Assembly (NCBI RefSeq): GCF_001865065.1
Contig: NZ_MJGN01000045.1
Coordinates: 251,584 to 315,583 of the forward strand
Direction of reading: 5' to 3'
Length of the DNA: 64,000 nucleotides
Source of the DNA: Curtobacterium sp. MCBA15_008
Lineage (GTDB): Bacteria; Actinomycetota; Actinomycetes; Actinomycetales; Microbacteriaceae
Shown here: positions 7,765 to 16,157 of the stretch, piece after piece
Layout: the number at the start of each line of letters is the position of its first letter
Position numbering within the stretch: the first letter of the stretch is position 1
Program-made: the position numbers and the translations under genes
Notes under the pieces: model-generated
Database searches by the model: none
Seen by the model: the letters and a program-made list of their open reading frames with translations, nothing else
What the model was told of the DNA's origin: nothing

Positions 7765-8586
7765 TCAGTCGGTCGTTTCCTGCAGCGCGTCCAGCGCGGC
7801 CACGTCCTCGGCCGACAGGACGAAGTCCACGTCGGCGTTCTCGGCGATCCGCGACGGGGTCGTCGACTTCGGCAGCGGGAGCACGTCCTGCTCGAGCAGG
7901 TAGCGGATCGCGACCTGCGCGACGCTCTTGTCGTACTTCGCCGCGATGTCACGGATCTGCGCGTTCTCGAGCAGGCCACCGGTGGCGAGCGGCGAGTAGC
8001 CCTCGGTGAGGATGTCGTGCTCGCGGTCGAAGGCGGTCGTCTCGTCCTGCGTGTTGCCGATGAACCAGCGGATCTGGTTGGCGTGCGGGACCACGTCGGT
8101 GCGGCCGAGCAGGTCCTCGAGGTCCGCGACCATGAAGTTCGAGACCCCGATGCTCTTCGTGCGGCCGGCGTCGTAGAGCTCCTCGAAGACCTTCCACACC
8201 TCGACGTTCCCGTCGCGGTGGTCCGAGCCCATGTCCGACCAGGGCCACGGCGCGTGGATGAGGTACAGGTCGATCCCGCCCAGGTCGAGGTTGGCGCTGG
8301 AGGTCTCGAACGCCTCACGGGCACCGGCGGCGGTCTTGATCTCGGCCGGGAGCTTCGTGGTGATGAAGACCTCGTCGCGGGGGACGCCGCTGTCGCGGAC
8401 GGCCTCGCCGACGCTGGCCTCGTTGCCGTAGGCGAGCGCGGTGTCGATGTGCCGGTACCCGAGGTCGAGTGCGGTCTTCGTGGCGTCGTAGGCGTCACTG
8501 CCGGACGGGATCTGCCAGGTGCCGAACCCGATCTTCGGGATGTGCAGGCCGTTGGACATGGTGAACGTGTCGATGAGAGCGGGCAT
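7765..8586 (-). CDS. Aldo-keto reductase (2,5-diketo-D-gluconate reductase-like)
   Basis: A 273-residue AKR of the family 3/5 type. The catalytic tetrad falls at the textbook positions Asp48, Tyr53, Lys78 and His111 (HIDTALAYGNE, ITTKLP, YLIHAPWP), and the NADPH-binding C-terminal patch LPLPKSTTPSRIAEN is intact. It reduces small carbonyl compounds in the cytosol. The minus-strand box TATCGT (8599-8594) lies seven bases before the ATG, suggesting a leaderless transcript. It is 37 bases downstream of the MarR gene in the same direction and may also be read from it, which would make it a target of that regulator. Confidence 0.9.
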   Translation of the reverse strand: MPALIDTFTMSNGLHIPKIGFGTWQIPSGSDAYDATKTALDLGYRHIDTALAYGNEASVGEAVRDSGVPRDEVFITTKLPAEIKTAAGAREAFETSSANLDLGGIDLYLIHAPWPWSDMGSDHRDGNVEVWKVFEELYDAGRTKSIGVSNFMVADLEDLLGRTDVVPHANQIRWFIGNTQDETTAFDREHDILTEGYSPLATGGLLENAQIRDIAAKYDKSVAQVAIRYLLEQDVLPLPKSTTPSRIAENADVDFVLSAEDVAALDALQETTD

Positions 8587-8623
8587 GCTCCGGACGATAC
8601 GCCGGTGACCGTGGCGTCGTCGG

Positions 8624-9070
8624 TCAGGGCATCGCGTCGCCGGCCGAGCCGTAGAGGCTCGTCGCCAGCTCGCCGAGCACCGCGAGCAGGTCACCGCCGT
8701 GCGCCGTGTCGACCGCCCGGAGCACCGCGGTGTAGCGCTCGCGGTAGTCCGCGACCACCGATTCGCCCGCGGGCAGCAGCCGGAGGAGCGACCCGCGTCG
8801 GTCGTTCGGGTTCGGCGCGCGCTCGAGCAGTTCCGCGCTCGTCATCCGGTCGATCATGTTCGTCACCGCACCCGAGGTGAGCCCGAGGAACCCGGCGACC
8901 TCCGTCGGCGTGGAGTACCCGGTGTCGCTCACGAGCACGAGGGCGCGCAGCGCGTTCTCGTGCACGCCGGCGCGCGCACTGAGCTGGCGCACCAGGCTCG
9001 CGTTCGCGCGCACGACCGCGTCGAAGGCCGTCAGCATGTCCGCCGTGTCCGTCTGACCTGTCCGGGTCAC
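8624..9070 (-). CDS. MarR-family transcriptional regulator
   Basis: A 148-residue MarR protein with the winged helix at about residues 38-100: the recognition helix region LGLTSGAVTNMIDRM and the wing motif NPNDRRGSLLRL are clear, and flanking helices form the dimer interface. MarR proteins repress their own gene and a neighbour, released by small phenolic or oxidised ligands. Neighbours are the aldo-keto reductase downstream and the TasA-like gene on the other side; either or both could be targets. The candidate operator lies in the 183-base spacer upstream. Confidence 0.88.
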   Translation of the reverse strand: MTRTGQTDTADMLTAFDAVVRANASLVRQLSARAGVHENALRALVLVSDTGYSTPTEVAGFLGLTSGAVTNMIDRMTSAELLERAPNPNDRRGSLLRLLPAGESVVADYRERYTAVLRAVDTAHGGDLLAVLGELATSLYGSAGDAMP

Positions 9071-9150
9071 AGGTGCTCCTCTTGTCGTCTCGGTGTCGCC
9101 GGGGCCGCCGCGGATCGGGGCACCCCTCGCACTGGGGTAAGTCTACGAGT

Positions 9151-9181
9151 GGTCAACTTGGTCAAGCATTAAGTATCTTGA
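9151..9181. promoter_or_regulatory. Candidate MarR operator in the divergent spacer
   Basis: An AT-rich patch in the MarR/TasA-like spacer has two direct GGTCAA copies (9151-9156 and 9160-9165) and an imperfect palindrome TCAAGCATTAAGTATCTTGA (9162-9181) with TCAAG/CTTGA arms. Its size and place suit MarR binding, but this is not a canonical site. Confidence 0.45.
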
Positions 9182-9253
9182 TCATTGAAGCAAGAGAGCC
9201 CGAGCCCCTTGCTCCGCCCCACACCCTGACTCCCTGATCGAAGAGGTATCCCC

Positions 9254-9907
9254 GTGTCCGACAAGCTCCGCACCTCCGCACTGAAGCGGATCCGCTTCGC
9301 CCCCGTCGCGCTCCTCGCGGGCATCTTCGCGGCCGTCCTCCTCTCCCTCTCGCTCACGGGCACGCTGTCCGGGTTCGCGGCGAGCATCACCAACAGCAGC
9401 AACACCGCCGCGAGCGGCACGCTGATCATGCAGGAGCAGAACGCCGGCGCCACGGTCACGTGCCTCAGCACGGACGGCGGTTCGGTCTCCACGAACGCGG
9501 CGACCTGCTCGACCATCAACAAGTTCGGCGGCAGCACCACGATGACCCCGGGCAACACGGTCAACACCGCCATCTCGATCAAGAACACCGGCACCGCGAA
9601 CGCCGCCACCTTCACGCTCACCCCGGGTGCGACCTGCACCCAGTCGGCCAACGGCACGATCAACGGCACCGCGGCCGACCTGTGCGCCAAGATGAACCTC
9701 GTGATCACGTCCGGCGCGACCACGGTCTTCAACGGCACGCTCGCCAGCTTCAAGGGTGCCGCCGCCTCGGCCTTCACCATGCCCGCCGCCCCCGCTGCCG
9801 GTGCGAGCGTCCCGTTCAACTTCGCCGTCACGCTCGACCCCTCGGCCGGCAACACCTACCAGGGCCTCGCCGCCTCGGTGCCGATGACCTGGACGTTCAC
9901 GGCCTAG
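9254..9907 (+). CDS. SipW-dependent secreted protein, TasA/camelysin-like
   Basis: A 217-residue exported protein. A positively charged start (KLRTSALKRIRF) and a hydrophobic segment at about 17-40 form a signal peptide of the SipW type. After it comes NSSNTAASGTL, resembling the ASGTL beginning of mature TasA, and later TPGNTVNTAISIKNTGT (about 97-113), matching the 'PGD...f.NnG' edge of TasA/camelysin beta-sandwich domains. Pairs of cysteines at about 74 and 86 and near 132 and 145 suggest disulfides. TasA relatives assemble into extracellular fibres; that role is inferred here. GTG start with AGAGG seven bases upstream. The signal-peptidase gene follows 103 bases later. Confidence 0.72.
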   Translation: MSDKLRTSALKRIRFAPVALLAGIFAAVLLSLSLTGTLSGFAASITNSSNTAASGTLIMQEQNAGATVTCLSTDGGSVSTNAATCSTINKFGGSTTMTPGNTVNTAISIKNTGTANAATFTLTPGATCTQSANGTINGTAADLCAKMNLVITSGATTVFNGTLASFKGAAASAFTMPAAPAAGASVPFNFAVTLDPSAGNTYQGLAASVPMTWTFTA

Positions 9908-10010
9908 CCCCGCTGACCGGCGACGCTCGGCCGACCCCCTTCCGGCCGAGCGTCGCCCCCATCACCCCACCTCCCCGCACCACCCCACGACCCACAGGAC
10001 GGAGCAGCAG

Positions 10011-10895
10011 ATGAGCCAGACCGCCGCGATCCCGCTCAGTGGCGCGCTCGACCGTCCGCTCCTCGGCGCCCCCACCGCCACGCGCTTCGAGACCGTCCTC
10101 GCCTGGTCGGTCGCCCTCGTCGCCGCCGTCCTGCTCACCGCCGCGGTGCTCTTCCTCTCCGCCGGCGGGCGCTGGTTCGTCGTCGAGACCCCCTCGATGG
10201 GCGAGGCCGCACCGGTCGGCACGCTCGTCCTCGACCTCCCCGTGGACGTCGCCACCCTGCACGTCGGCGACGTCGTCTCGTTCGAGACCGCCGCCAACCG
10301 CGGCGTGGTCTACACGCACCGCATCACCGCCGTCGACGCCGACGGCGGCCTGCACACCCGCGGCGACATCAACGGCGCGACCGACCCGTGGACGCTCACC
10401 CAGGACGACGTCATCGGCACCCCGGCGCTCCTCGTCCCGCACCTCGGCTGGCTCTTCCGCGCCGCCCCGCTCCTGCTCATCGGCACCCTGGTCATCTGGA
10501 CGCTCACCAGCGTCTTCACCGACCGGGTCACGCGCTCCTGCCTCCGCATCGCGGGCGGCGCGCTCACCGTCTCCTACGCGGCGTTCGTCCTGAAGCCGTT
10601 CGTCAACGTGACGACGATCACGAACACCTCGAGCCCGTCCGGTGTCGAGGCGACCATCGTCTCGTCGGGCATGTTCCCCGTCCGGGTCGAGGCCCAGGGC
10701 GCCGACAGCCTGCACCTCGTCGACGGCCAGGTCGGGCGGATGGTCATCCACGAGCTCACGAAGAACGGGCACTACCAGTTGACCTCCAACATCGACCTCG
10801 GTCCCGTCGGGTGGGCGCTGCTCATCGCCGCGTGCCTCGTCCCGCTCGTGCTCTGCCTGTCGGTCGGCCGGGTCGAGGCGGTGCGTCCCTCGTGA
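10011..10895 (+). CDS. Signal peptidase I, SipW (archaeal/ER) type, with extra C-terminal ectodomain
   Basis: A 294-residue membrane protease. A first membrane segment spans about 29-50; the catalytic serine is Ser62 (ETPSMGE); the general base is His103 (VYTHRI) instead of the bacterial lysine, which marks the S26B/SipW class; Asp119 sits in RGDIN. A second membrane segment is at about 143-162. Unusually, the protein continues with a third hydrophobic segment near 180, about 75 extracellular residues (VTTITNTSSPSG and onward) and a last membrane helix near 267-285. It should cleave the atypical signal peptides of the two flanking secreted proteins. The gene overlaps the LamG gene by four bases (GTGA). 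Confidence 0.85.
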   Translation: MSQTAAIPLSGALDRPLLGAPTATRFETVLAWSVALVAAVLLTAAVLFLSAGGRWFVVETPSMGEAAPVGTLVLDLPVDVATLHVGDVVSFETAANRGVVYTHRITAVDADGGLHTRGDINGATDPWTLTQDDVIGTPALLVPHLGWLFRAAPLLLIGTLVIWTLTSVFTDRVTRSCLRIAGGALTVSYAAFVLKPFVNVTTITNTSSPSGVEATIVSSGMFPVRVEAQGADSLHLVDGQVGRMVIHELTKNGHYQLTSNIDLGPVGWALLIAACLVPLVLCLSVGRVEAVRPS

Positions 10896-11746
10896 GGCTC
10901 CAGCACCTGCGCGACGGTCGCGTGATCGCCGCCGTCCTCGTCCTCGGGCTCGTCGTCGTCGCGCTCCTCAACGCGTTCTCCCCGACTCGTTCCGCCTTCA
11001 GCGCCGTGGTCGCGAACTCCGGCAACTCCGCCGCGACGGCGCCGTACTTCACGTGCACGGCAGCGGTCGGCGCCGACACCGCGAACGCCCTGTTCGCCTA
11101 CCGCCTGACCGAGGCCTCGGGGTCGACGACCGCCACCGACTGGTCCGGCAACCGCGCGAACGGCGCCTACCAGGGGTCGATGACCGCGACGACCCCGAAC
11201 CCGAACGCGTGCCCGCGGGACACCGGCAGCTCGTACCAGCTGAACGGCTCGACGAGCTTCGTGTCCACGCCGCGGTCGTACGCGAACCCCACGACCTTCA
11301 GTGAAGAGGTCTGGTTCAAGACCTCCGTCGCGGGTGGCATGCTCATCGGGTTCGGTGCCAACCAGGTCGCCACCTCCGGACAGCACGACCGACAGGTGTA
11401 CCTCAACACGGCCGGCCAGCTCGTCTTCGGGACCTACAGCGGGACCACGCAGGTCGTCACCTCGCCGAAGACCTACACCGACGGCGCGTGGCACCACGTC
11501 GTCGCCACGCAGTCGGCCGGCACCGGGATGCGCCTGTACGCCGACGGTGTCCTGGTGGCGTCGAACACGGCGTTCACCGCCGCGGAGCCGTACACCGGCT
11601 ACTTCCGGGTCGGGTACGACACGGTCTCCGGGTGGCCGGGGCAGCCGTCGAACTTCTTCTTCACCGGGTCGATGCGGTACGCGGCCGTCTACAGCACGGT
11701 GCTGTCGGCGACGCAGGTCGCGAACCACGCGGCGGCCGGTCGCTGA
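10892..11746 (+). CDS. LamG/concanavalin A-like domain cell-surface protein
   Basis: A 284-residue exported protein. A hydrophobic segment (about 12-27) is followed by SAFSAVVANSGNSAATA, a cleavage-region pattern shared with the first gene of the cluster, so it is a likely second SipW substrate. The rest is a LamG-like jelly roll: LFAYRLTEASGSTTATDWSGN at about 66-86, YQLNGSTSFVSTP, FSEEVWFKT, DGAWHHVVAT and MRLYADGVLVASN. These domains bind carbohydrates or proteins, so an adhesin or fibre-capping role is possible. GTG start overlaps the signal peptidase stop. No sortase motif and no C-terminal anchor are seen. Confidence 0.78.
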   Translation: MRLQHLRDGRVIAAVLVLGLVVVALLNAFSPTRSAFSAVVANSGNSAATAPYFTCTAAVGADTANALFAYRLTEASGSTTATDWSGNRANGAYQGSMTATTPNPNACPRDTGSSYQLNGSTSFVSTPRSYANPTTFSEEVWFKTSVAGGMLIGFGANQVATSGQHDRQVYLNTAGQLVFGTYSGTTQVVTSPKTYTDGAWHHVVATQSAGTGMRLYADGVLVASNTAFTAAEPYTGYFRVGYDTVSGWPGQPSNFFFTGSMRYAAVYSTVLSATQVANHAAAGR

Positions 11747-11788
11747 CCGGGCAGGGCCGGCGGGCGTTGTCCGCCGGCTGCGACTTCA

Positions 11789-11842
11789 CGCGCTCAGCGA
11801 CACCTCACGGGCCGCAGGGGCCGTGAGGTGTCGCTGAGCGCG
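11789..11842. terminator. Long hairpin between convergent genes
   Basis: Perfect 22-base arms (11789-11810 and 11821-11842; core AGCGACACCTCACGG) with a 10-base loop lie between the converging LamG and AztD genes. Likely bidirectional terminator. A half copy of the GGAGGCGCGG palindrome follows at about 11885-11910. Confidence 0.75.
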
Positions 11843-11925
11843 AGGGTCGGTGCGTGCGGATCGGGCGCGAGCCGTCGACGGGACCGGCACCGCGCCTCCG
11901 GTCCACAGGTGGTCGCGTCGGGACG

Positions 11926-13110
11926 CTAGGCGACCGCGATCTCGTTGGGCACGCCCGGCAGCTCGGCGCTGGAGGCGACGACCTCCCCGGTGGTGAGGTC
12001 GACCGCGTGGACCGTCCGCTCGGCGGGGTCGGTGACGTAGGCGACGTCACCCGCGACCCGCAGGGCCGGGTGGGCGTCCTGCCACTCGGCCGGCCCCTCC
12101 CACGCGTCGATCACGGGGAACGACTCGACGGGCTCGCCGGTGGTCTCGTCGAAGGTGTGCAGGGCGCCGTCGTCGCCGAGGACCACCGCTTCGTCGCCGG
12201 GGCCGCGCGCGAGGTCGCGGAAGGTGAAGCCGACGCCGTCGGGCATGTCCGCGACGCTGTACTTCCCCGTCGCCGCGTCGATCAGCGCGATCTGGTCAAG
12301 CAGGTAGCCCTCGCTGTCCGGGTCGTCGTTGTAGTCGCCGACCGCCACGGACGAGGAGTCCGTGGTGAACAGGTTGCCGGTCCGGCCGTACTCGGTCGGG
12401 GCGCCGATCTTCTCGAACGCGCCGTCGGCGTAGACGAGCGCGCCGTCGGTGCACCCGAACACCGCGACCTCGCCCCGCACCGCACCCTCGCCGTGCACGT
12501 CCGGGCAGGCCTCGGACCGTGCGAGCTCCTCGCCGTCGGCGTCGAGTGCCCGGACGCCCGAGCGGCTCTCCTCGGTGCCGATGGTCGTCAGGAGCGTGCC
12601 GTCCTCGAGCTCGATCGCGACGCCGTGGTGTGCGGCCTCGGACCGGGTGGTCGTGGTCTCCGGCAGTTCGCCGCCGTCGAGTGCGGTGTTGTCGAACGTG
12701 GTCACGTCGCCGCTGCCGTCGGCGAACAGGGCGGTGCGGTCGCCGTGCACGACCGCGTGACCTCCGGTATCCGCGGGGAACACCGCGTCGGTCAGGGCCG
12801 GGTCGGCGGCGGTGTCGAGCACCCGGAACCCGTCCGGCACGGTCACGAGCACGTGCCGCCCGTCGCCCGCGGGGTTCACGCGGGTGAAGCCGTCGATCGC
12901 GTCGTCGGACACGACCCGCAGGTCCTCGTCGAGCACGAGCAGGCCGCCGTCGTAGGTCAGCGTGATCCGCGTGCCGTCGGCGCTCGGCGTGGCGGTCCGG
13001 TCCGCCTCGGCGTCCGCGGGGTCGGTCGCGCACCCGGTCAGGGCGAGGGCGGCGGCCCCGAGCAGGGCCGCGGGCGCAGCGGCCCGCATGGTCTTCTTCT
13101 TCGTGGTCAT
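11926..13110 (-). CDS. AztD-like zinc metallochaperone lipoprotein (second copy)
   Basis: A 394-residue lipoprotein with the lipobox LALTGC. The body is a run of repeating beta-blades (for instance GGLLVLDEDLRVV, GRHVLVTVPDGFRVLD, DEAVVLGDDGALHTFD, DVAYVTDPAERTVHAVD) as in the beta-propeller zinc chaperone AztD, which loads the AztC binding protein. It lacks the clustered HGDHTH motif of its neighbour; only GGHAVVHGD is comparable. Upstream in-frame starts (TTG 13140) are rejected because they overlap the Zur-type box; ATG 13110 is used, and ATG 13089 is possible. A separate Zur box in front of this gene argues for its own zinc-responsive promoter. Confidence 0.75.
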   Translation of the reverse strand: MTTKKKTMRAAAPAALLGAAALALTGCATDPADAEADRTATPSADGTRITLTYDGGLLVLDEDLRVVSDDAIDGFTRVNPAGDGRHVLVTVPDGFRVLDTAADPALTDAVFPADTGGHAVVHGDRTALFADGSGDVTTFDNTALDGGELPETTTTRSEAAHHGVAIELEDGTLLTTIGTEESRSGVRALDADGEELARSEACPDVHGEGAVRGEVAVFGCTDGALVYADGAFEKIGAPTEYGRTGNLFTTDSSSVAVGDYNDDPDSEGYLLDQIALIDAATGKYSVADMPDGVGFTFRDLARGPGDEAVVLGDDGALHTFDETTGEPVESFPVIDAWEGPAEWQDAHPALRVAGDVAYVTDPAERTVHAVDLTTGEVVASSAELPGVPNEIAVA

Positions 13111-13123
13111 GATCGGGACTGTA

Positions 13124-13140
13124 TTGATTCTCATTCTCAA
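13124..13140. promoter_or_regulatory. Candidate Zur box overlapping the aztC stop
   Basis: TTGATTCTCATTCTCAA on the plus strand; the 15-base core TGATTCTCATTCTCA differs at three places from the actinobacterial Zur consensus TGATAATCATTTTCA as I recall it. It overlaps the aztC stop codon and precedes the second aztD by 13 bases. Confidence 0.6.
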
Positions 13141-14096
13141 TTACCAATCGACAGGCCGTCGACGATCGCCGCCGTGTTCGAGCGCATCATCCCCAGGTAC
13201 GTCGAGGCGTCCCCCTCGGCCGTCAGTGACTCGGTCGCCAGCGAGCGGATCGACACGTGCACGTCGACCTCGTCGGCGAGCACCTCGGCCAGTCGTGCCG
13301 GTTGTGAGGCATCCGCGAAGATCGTCGGCACACCGGCCTCGTCGATCGCGTCCGCGAGGTCGCGCAGGTCCGCCGCGCTCGGGGAGGCCAGGGTGGTGCC
13401 GCTCGGGATCACGGCGCCCACCACACGGAAGCCGTACCGGTCGGCGAGGTACCCGAAGACGTGGTGGTTCGTCACGAGGGCTCGACGGTCCTGTGGGATG
13501 CCGGCGAAGGCGGAGGCCATGTCCTGGTCGAGGTCGCGCAGCCGGTCGAGGTACGCCTCGGACCCGGTGGCGTCGATGCCGACGTCCCGGAGCGCGTCGT
13601 CGAACGCCTCGACGACGTCGACCATCCGCGCGGGGTCGGTCCACACGTGCGGGTCGGGGCCGCTGTCGTCCTCGGTCGTCCACTCCAGGGCGTCGACCGC
13701 GTTGCCGGCGGTGAACACCGGGACGCCGTCCTCGGCGGCCGCGGTCACGTGCCGGGCGACGCCTTCCTCGAGTCCGAGGCCGTTCTCGACGACGAGGTCC
13801 GCGGTCCGGAGCCGGGAGGCCTCCTTCGCCGAGACCTCGAACGAGTGCGGGTCGGCGCCGGGCGGCATGAGGACCATCACGTCCGCGGAGTCCCCGACGA
13901 CCTGACGTGCGACGTCGCCGAGGATGTTCGTCGTCACGGCCACGAGGGGGCGGTCCGACCCCGCCGACGTGCAGGCCGTCGCGCCGCCCGACACCGCGAC
14001 GAGCACCGCGGTGGCGGCCAGCGTCCGGGCGGGCCACCGAGCGGGCCATCGGGTGGACCGCCGTCGCCGCGTGGTCCCCGGCTCCGGCCGGCTCAC
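13137..14096 (-). CDS. aztC: Zinc ABC transporter substrate-binding protein AztC
   Basis: A 319-residue cluster A-I (ZnuA-like) binding protein. After an arginine-rich start and a hydrophobic segment, a lipobox-like ATACTS precedes the mature domain. Zinc ligands are expected in MPPGADPHSFEVS, DPHVWTDPARM and TNHHVFGYLADRYG. The acidic histidine-rich loop common in ZnuA is short here (TEDDSGPDPH), as in AztC proteins that depend on AztD for loading. GTG start overlaps the upstream aztD stop (GTGA). It delivers zinc to the AztB permease. Confidence 0.82.
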   Translation of the reverse strand: MSRPEPGTTRRRRSTRWPARWPARTLAATAVLVAVSGGATACTSAGSDRPLVAVTTNILGDVARQVVGDSADVMVLMPPGADPHSFEVSAKEASRLRTADLVVENGLGLEEGVARHVTAAAEDGVPVFTAGNAVDALEWTTEDDSGPDPHVWTDPARMVDVVEAFDDALRDVGIDATGSEAYLDRLRDLDQDMASAFAGIPQDRRALVTNHHVFGYLADRYGFRVVGAVIPSGTTLASPSAADLRDLADAIDEAGVPTIFADASQPARLAEVLADEVDVHVSIRSLATESLTAEGDASTYLGMMRSNTAAIVDGLSIGN

Positions 14097-15283
14097 AGTC
14101 CGACCTCGGCGAACGCGGCGGGCGCGATCGGCAGCTCGATCGTGCGGGCGACGCGCGCGCCGTCCGCGAAGTCGATCTCGTGCACGACGCCGTCTTCCGG
14201 ATCGGCCACGTAGGCGCGCTGGGCGTCGAGCTGCAGGAGCGGTACGGCACCGGCACCGATCAGCGGTTCCGTCGTGGCCACGGCGCCGGTCGCGGCCGTC
14301 AGCACGACCATGCGTCCCTGGTCGTCCACGCCGACCACGTGCTCGTCGGCGTCGTCCACGGCGACGACCGTTCGGAGCGGCCGCTCGGTGGCGAGGTGCC
14401 GCCAGGAGCGGTCCCGCGCGTCGAGCAGCCAGGCGCCGGTGGTGCCCGCGACGCCGGCGACGGTGGGCCGTCCGGACCGGGCGGCGAAGGCGGTCGGGCG
14501 CTCGGCACCGTCGGGCAGCTCGACGAACGTCGTGCCACCGTCGTCGTCCACGACGACCGCTCCGTCCGCGCACCCGACGACTGCACCGGCACGGGTGACG
14601 ATCCCCCCGGTCGGTTCGGTGCACGCCTGCGGCGCTGTCCCGCTGGCTGCTCGGCCGTCGCCGTCGAGGACGCGGACGCCGTCGTCGCTCGCCTGGACGA
14701 GGTGTTCCCCGAACGGCAGCAGCACCGAGGCGTCGACCGCCGCGCGCTGCTCGACGTCGCCCTGTCCCAGGGCGTCGCGGTCGAGTGCGACCGCCTCGCC
14801 CCGTTCCGGCCAGGTGATCGTGGTCGTGGTCTCGGACGAGTGCACCTCGACCGGTCCGCCGCCGTCGAGGGTGCCGACCACCCGTGGCTCCGCCGCGTAG
14901 TAGTGCGTGTGGTCGCCGTGGTCGACGGTCCAGGCGCCGCCGTCGACCACGGTCGTCCGCTCCGCGTCGCTCGTGACGAGGAACCGACCGTCGGTGGCGG
15001 AGTGGTCCGGCGCGTCGATCGGGTCGAGCGTCGTGGTCTCCGCGGTGAGCAGGTCGTGCAGCACCGTCTCGCCGGTCGCCGAGACGGCCAGGAGGCGCAG
15101 CTGCGGTTCTCGGGACTCGCTCGCCCCCTCGACGAAGCCGTGTGGCACTGCGGATCCGGTCGCGCCGTCGGCTGCCGGCGACGGCTCGGTCGCCGAGCAG
15201 GCCGCGGCGGCGAGGGCCAGGCCCGTCGCGAGACCGAGTGCGCCCAGGACGCGCGTGGGTGCTCGGTGTGTGGTGGGGTTCAT
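14093..15283 (-). CDS. aztD: Zinc metallochaperone AztD (lipoprotein)
   Basis: A 396-residue lipoprotein with the lipobox LAAAACS at about 24-30, followed by a beta-propeller made of repeats such as LLAVSATGETVLHDL, GVRVLDGDGRA, AWLLDARDRSW and AYVADPEDGVVHEID. A histidine cluster HGDHTHYY near residue 122 is a good zinc site. AztD hands zinc to AztC outside the membrane. It overlaps aztB (ATGA) and aztC (GTGA), so all three are translated as a unit. Confidence 0.8.
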   Translation of the reverse strand: MNPTTHRAPTRVLGALGLATGLALAAAACSATEPSPAADGATGSAVPHGFVEGASESREPQLRLLAVSATGETVLHDLLTAETTTLDPIDAPDHSATDGRFLVTSDAERTTVVDGGAWTVDHGDHTHYYAAEPRVVGTLDGGGPVEVHSSETTTTITWPERGEAVALDRDALGQGDVEQRAAVDASVLLPFGEHLVQASDDGVRVLDGDGRAASGTAPQACTEPTGGIVTRAGAVVGCADGAVVVDDDGGTTFVELPDGAERPTAFAARSGRPTVAGVAGTTGAWLLDARDRSWRHLATERPLRTVVAVDDADEHVVGVDDQGRMVVLTAATGAVATTEPLIGAGAVPLLQLDAQRAYVADPEDGVVHEIDFADGARVARTIELPIAPAAFAEVGL

Positions 15284-16107
15284 GGTGCCTCTCGAGGTCG
15301 TGTTGCGGATCGTGTGACGCGCGAGACGGCGACACCGGCCACGGCGACCGCGGCGATGCTCGCGCCGGCTGCCGTGCCGAGGTGCCACGAGACGAGCAGC
15401 CCGGCGGTCACGGCCGCTGTGCCGACGCCCGCGGCGAGCAGCATCGTCGTCGCGACGGATCGGGTCCACGCACGAGCGGCGGCGGCCGGGGCGAGCAGGA
15501 GCCCGACCACCAGGAGCGTGCCGACCGCGCGGTACGAGGCGACGACCGCCAGGGTCACCAGCGCGATGAGCACGACCTCGGCCAGTCGTGGGCGGAGCCC
15601 GAGGGTCGTGGCCTTGCGGACGTCGAACGCCGCCGCGGTGAAGGGGCGGTGGAAGGCTGCAGCCAGCGCGAGGGCCACCGCGACGGCGAGCCCCAGCCCG
15701 AGGAGGTCCGCGCGTGTCACGGCGAGGACGTCCCCGAAGAGGATCGCCGTGACGTCCGTGGCGAAGGACCGCGACGACGACACGATGATGACCCCGAGGG
15801 CGAGCATGCCGACGAAGAGCAGGCCGATCGAGGTGTCGTACGACAGGCCGCTCCGCCGCTTCAGCGCTCCGATGCCGACCACCATCACGCCGGCGCTGAC
15901 CGCGGCGCCGATGACGGTCGGGATCCCGGTGAGCGTGGCGATCGCGACGCCGGGGAGCATGCCGTGCGACAGCGCCTCGCCGAGGAAGGCCATCCCGCGC
16001 ACGAGGACCCACGTGCCGACGACCGCGCAGAGGACCGCCGCGAGGGTGCCACCGACGAGGGCGCGGACCATGAAGTCCGCGGAGAAGGGGTCAGTGAACC
16101 AGGCCAT
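15280..16107 (-). CDS. aztB: Zinc ABC transporter permease AztB
   Basis: A 275-residue ABC-3 family permease with eight or nine hydrophobic segments. Family motifs include MAFLGEALSHGMLPGVA at about 39-55, the helix before the ATPase-contact loop, and SYDTSIGLLFVGMLALGV at 89-106. It forms the zinc channel with the AztA ATPase encoded divergently. First gene of the minus-strand unit aztB-aztD-aztC. The 50-base spacer to aztA carries the Zur-type box. Confidence 0.9.
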   Translation of the reverse strand: MAWFTDPFSADFMVRALVGGTLAAVLCAVVGTWVLVRGMAFLGEALSHGMLPGVAIATLTGIPTVIGAAVSAGVMVVGIGALKRRSGLSYDTSIGLLFVGMLALGVIIVSSSRSFATDVTAILFGDVLAVTRADLLGLGLAVAVALALAAAFHRPFTAAAFDVRKATTLGLRPRLAEVVLIALVTLAVVASYRAVGTLLVVGLLLAPAAAARAWTRSVATTMLLAAGVGTAAVTAGLLVSWHLGTAAGASIAAVAVAGVAVSRVTRSATRPREAP

Positions 16108-16123
16108 GGGCTGTGACGCTACA

Positions 16124-16138
16124 TGAAAATGACTATCG
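16124..16138. promoter_or_regulatory. Candidate Zur box between aztB and aztA
   Basis: TGAAAATGACTATCG (reverse CGATAGTCATTTTCA) differs at two bases from the remembered Zur consensus TGATAATCATTTTCA and sits in the middle of the divergent spacer, where it can repress both directions. An overlapping CTATC/GATAG inverted repeat extends to 16148. Confidence 0.68.
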
Positions 16139-16157
16139 ATACTGATAGCGTCCTCAG

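Noticed and set aside
13110..13140. Longer start (TTG 13140) for the second AztD
   Set aside because: It would add ten residues encoded by the Zur-type box and overlap the aztC stop; ATG 13110 gives a normal signal peptide.
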